Below are positions 59,131 to 62,448 of a stretch of DNA of 62,448 nt, one piece after another (the stretch's first letter is position 1; each line of letters starts with the position of its first letter). The DNA lies in NCBI GenBank assembly GCA_947484175.1, contig CANKOI010000010.1:1-62448 (forward strand). The letters run 5' to 3'. The notes under the pieces were generated by a model, which was given only the letters and a program-made list of their open reading frames with translations, did no database searches and had not been told where the DNA came from. Origin of the DNA: Deltaproteobacteria bacterium. GTDB taxonomy: Bacteria > Myxococcota_A > UBA796 > SXON01. A program made the position numbers and the translations under genes.

Positions 59131-59684
59131 GCCCGGCGCCCCCGAGCCCCTTCCACACATGGACGGCTTCGCAGCCCGCCGCGGCGGGGGTGCGCGGGGT
59201 GGAAGCGCTGGTGGAGGGAGTGGTGGCCGCCGTGTCCAAGCGGGTGTGGCTGTTCCCTGGCCGACGCGAGCGGGGTGCGGCGATCCTGCGTGGTGCCGAC
59301 CCTGAGCGCATTGCCGCGGCCCGGCCGTACAAGGTGGTCCCGCCCGGCGCTTCGCCATCAGCGCGTGCGATGCAGGCCGTGGGCGTGGCGCTCGCCGGGG
59401 AGCCGGCGCTGTGTTTTCTGGGCACCGGGTCGCTTGGCTACGGGGCCGCTCAGGAGGCCCTGCAGCTCGCCGCCGGGCACAAGGCGCCCGTGGTGTTCGT
59501 GCTGAGCTGGTACACCGACGGGCCCTTCGCCGCGCCGTTGGCGGTGGAGCCGGCAGCCTACGCGAGCGCGCTGGGAATGAAGATGGCGTCGGCCTCGGGC
59601 GCCGATGCTGCCTCCGTGAAGGCGGCGGTCGCTTCGGTTGGAGCAGGCCCCGCCCTTGTCGTCGTGACGATGCCGCACGGCTGA
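59127..59684 (+). CDS. shortened E1alpha-like subunit lacking the GDG thiamine-diphosphate motif
   Basis: The 185-residue protein starts at a GTG overlapping the E2 stop. Usual E1alpha is about 330-400 residues. The N-terminal half is only vaguely like E1alpha. Residues about 80-185 follow the family: SARAMQAVGVALAGEPALCF, then LGTGSLGYGAAQEALQLAAG and HKAPVVFVLSWYTDGP, ending GPALVVVTMP. In active enzymes the second block reads GDGAxxEGxxxEALNxAA and then VxxNNxxAIS. Here Asp is Thr100, and the Asn pair is replaced by Trp-Tyr. Mg-thiamine diphosphate binding is therefore not expected in the normal way. No E3 gene is close. Convergent with the MopE-repeat gene, 13 bp away. Confidence 0.72.
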   Translation: MSPAPPSPFHTWTASQPAAAGVRGVEALVEGVVAAVSKRVWLFPGRRERGAAILRGADPERIAAARPYKVVPPGASPSARAMQAVGVALAGEPALCFLGTGSLGYGAAQEALQLAAGHKAPVVFVLSWYTDGPFAAPLAVEPAAYASALGMKMASASGADAASVKAAVASVGAGPALVVVTMPHG

Positions 59685-59697
59685 CCGCGGAGGTCGC

Positions 59698-62163
<2,466 letters not shown>

Positions 62164-62380
62164 GGAGGCAGGGTAGCGTGGGACGGCGTGGGTGCAAAGG
62201 AGAGGGATGGTCGGCTCCGCCCCCGCGCTGGGCAGCCTTCCCCCGGCATCCGGCTCGCGGAGTGTTCCCTGAGCCTGCTCGTGTCCAGAACGGCGGCGCT
62301 GGGAAGGATCATGCCTGCCATTGGGAAGCATCGATCCCACAATCCTCGCGAATTCCCGAGGTTCCTCCGATGGCGTGGTT

Positions 62381-62396
62381 TGGCACGCCCCTTGCA
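62381..62396 (+). promoter_or_regulatory. sigma-54 promoter (-24/-12)
   Basis: TGGCACGCCCCTTGCA matches the sigma-54 consensus TGGCACG-N4-TTGCW at every conserved base, with 10 bp between the GG and GC doublets. It points rightward, so transcription should start near 62408 and run out of the window; its gene is not visible. Upstream, GGGAagcatcgaTCCC (62330-62345 area) is a short inverted repeat that might be an activator site, though this is tentative. The remaining 62164-62380 shows no gene and presumably also holds the promoter of the divergent lipoprotein gene. Confidence 0.8.
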
Positions 62397-62448
62397 CTAA
62401 GGGGAGTCGTGGAAGGGCAACCGACCACGGGCATCCGGGAAACCGGGG

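Overview
The window is a high-GC bacterial chromosome segment with about 50 densely packed genes. Nothing in it fixes the species. Several traits point to a Myxococcota-like (former Deltaproteobacteria) lineage. Three secreted proteins end in MYXO-CTERM-type tails. Two carry MopE-like DxDGDG/DCDD putative metal-binding repeats. Many lipoproteins have a D/T/G-rich linker just after the lipobox Cys. DUF1501 and DUF1588-type cytochrome-associated proteins, a fused isobutyryl-CoA mutase (IcmF) and a cyanophycin synthetase are also present. No rRNA, tRNA or CRISPR array was seen.

Layout. 1-338: right end of a TIR element carrying a four-helix-bundle (4HB) gene. 409-4570: operon of surface lipoprotein, DUF1588-like cytochrome protein (apparent homopolymer frameshift), Tat-exported DUF1501 protein and small cytochrome c. 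4613-8796: icmF overlapping an orphan DNA methyltransferase. 8831-13343: PhoD phosphatase, LysM-like protein, class III aminotransferase and C45-type acyltransferase. 13371-16983: TM2 protein, sensor kinase, GT-C membrane glycosyltransferase, small Pro/Ala-rich protein. 17013-17825: truncated ISAs1-type insertion with a 10-bp target duplication. 17836-28281: mostly minus-strand cell-surface genes (two ASST-like lipoproteins, glycosidase-like, beta-helix and OmpA proteins) plus one plus-strand alpha-helical repeat protein. 28359-38314: alpha/beta hydrolase, an amidohydrolase pair of which one lacks its metal site, sugar epimerase, PilZ protein, ABC-2 exporter. 38355-45080: surface lipoproteins, Tat phosphoesterase, an AAA+ ATPase of the contractile-injection type, and a pseudo-PHP lipoprotein. 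45068-50400: ATP-grasp/SET fusion, trypsin-like protease, cyanophycin synthetase. 50508-51004: second complete TIR element with a 4HB gene. 51048-55991: PNGase F-like lipoprotein, VapBC, and an operon of lectin-like protein, SGNH hydrolase and GT2. 56131-59684: coupled operon of lipA, shrunken E1beta-like, E2 and shrunken E1alpha-like genes. 59698-62163: MopE-repeat/FG-GAP lipoprotein. 62381-62396: a strong sigma-54 promoter firing out of the window.

The two most unusual systems are these. (1) A family of four dispersed elements with CAGGG...CCCTG ends, each carrying a 7/14-nt TCG-phased tandem array. Three of them carry a 4HB gene (23S rRNA intervening-sequence/Avd-like fold) or its remnant, and the fourth carries the N-terminal part of an ISAs1-type transposase in that position. 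(2) The lipA-centred 2-oxoacid dehydrogenase-like operon, whose two E1-like subunits have lost canonical thiamine-diphosphate or catalytic motifs while the E2 is intact.
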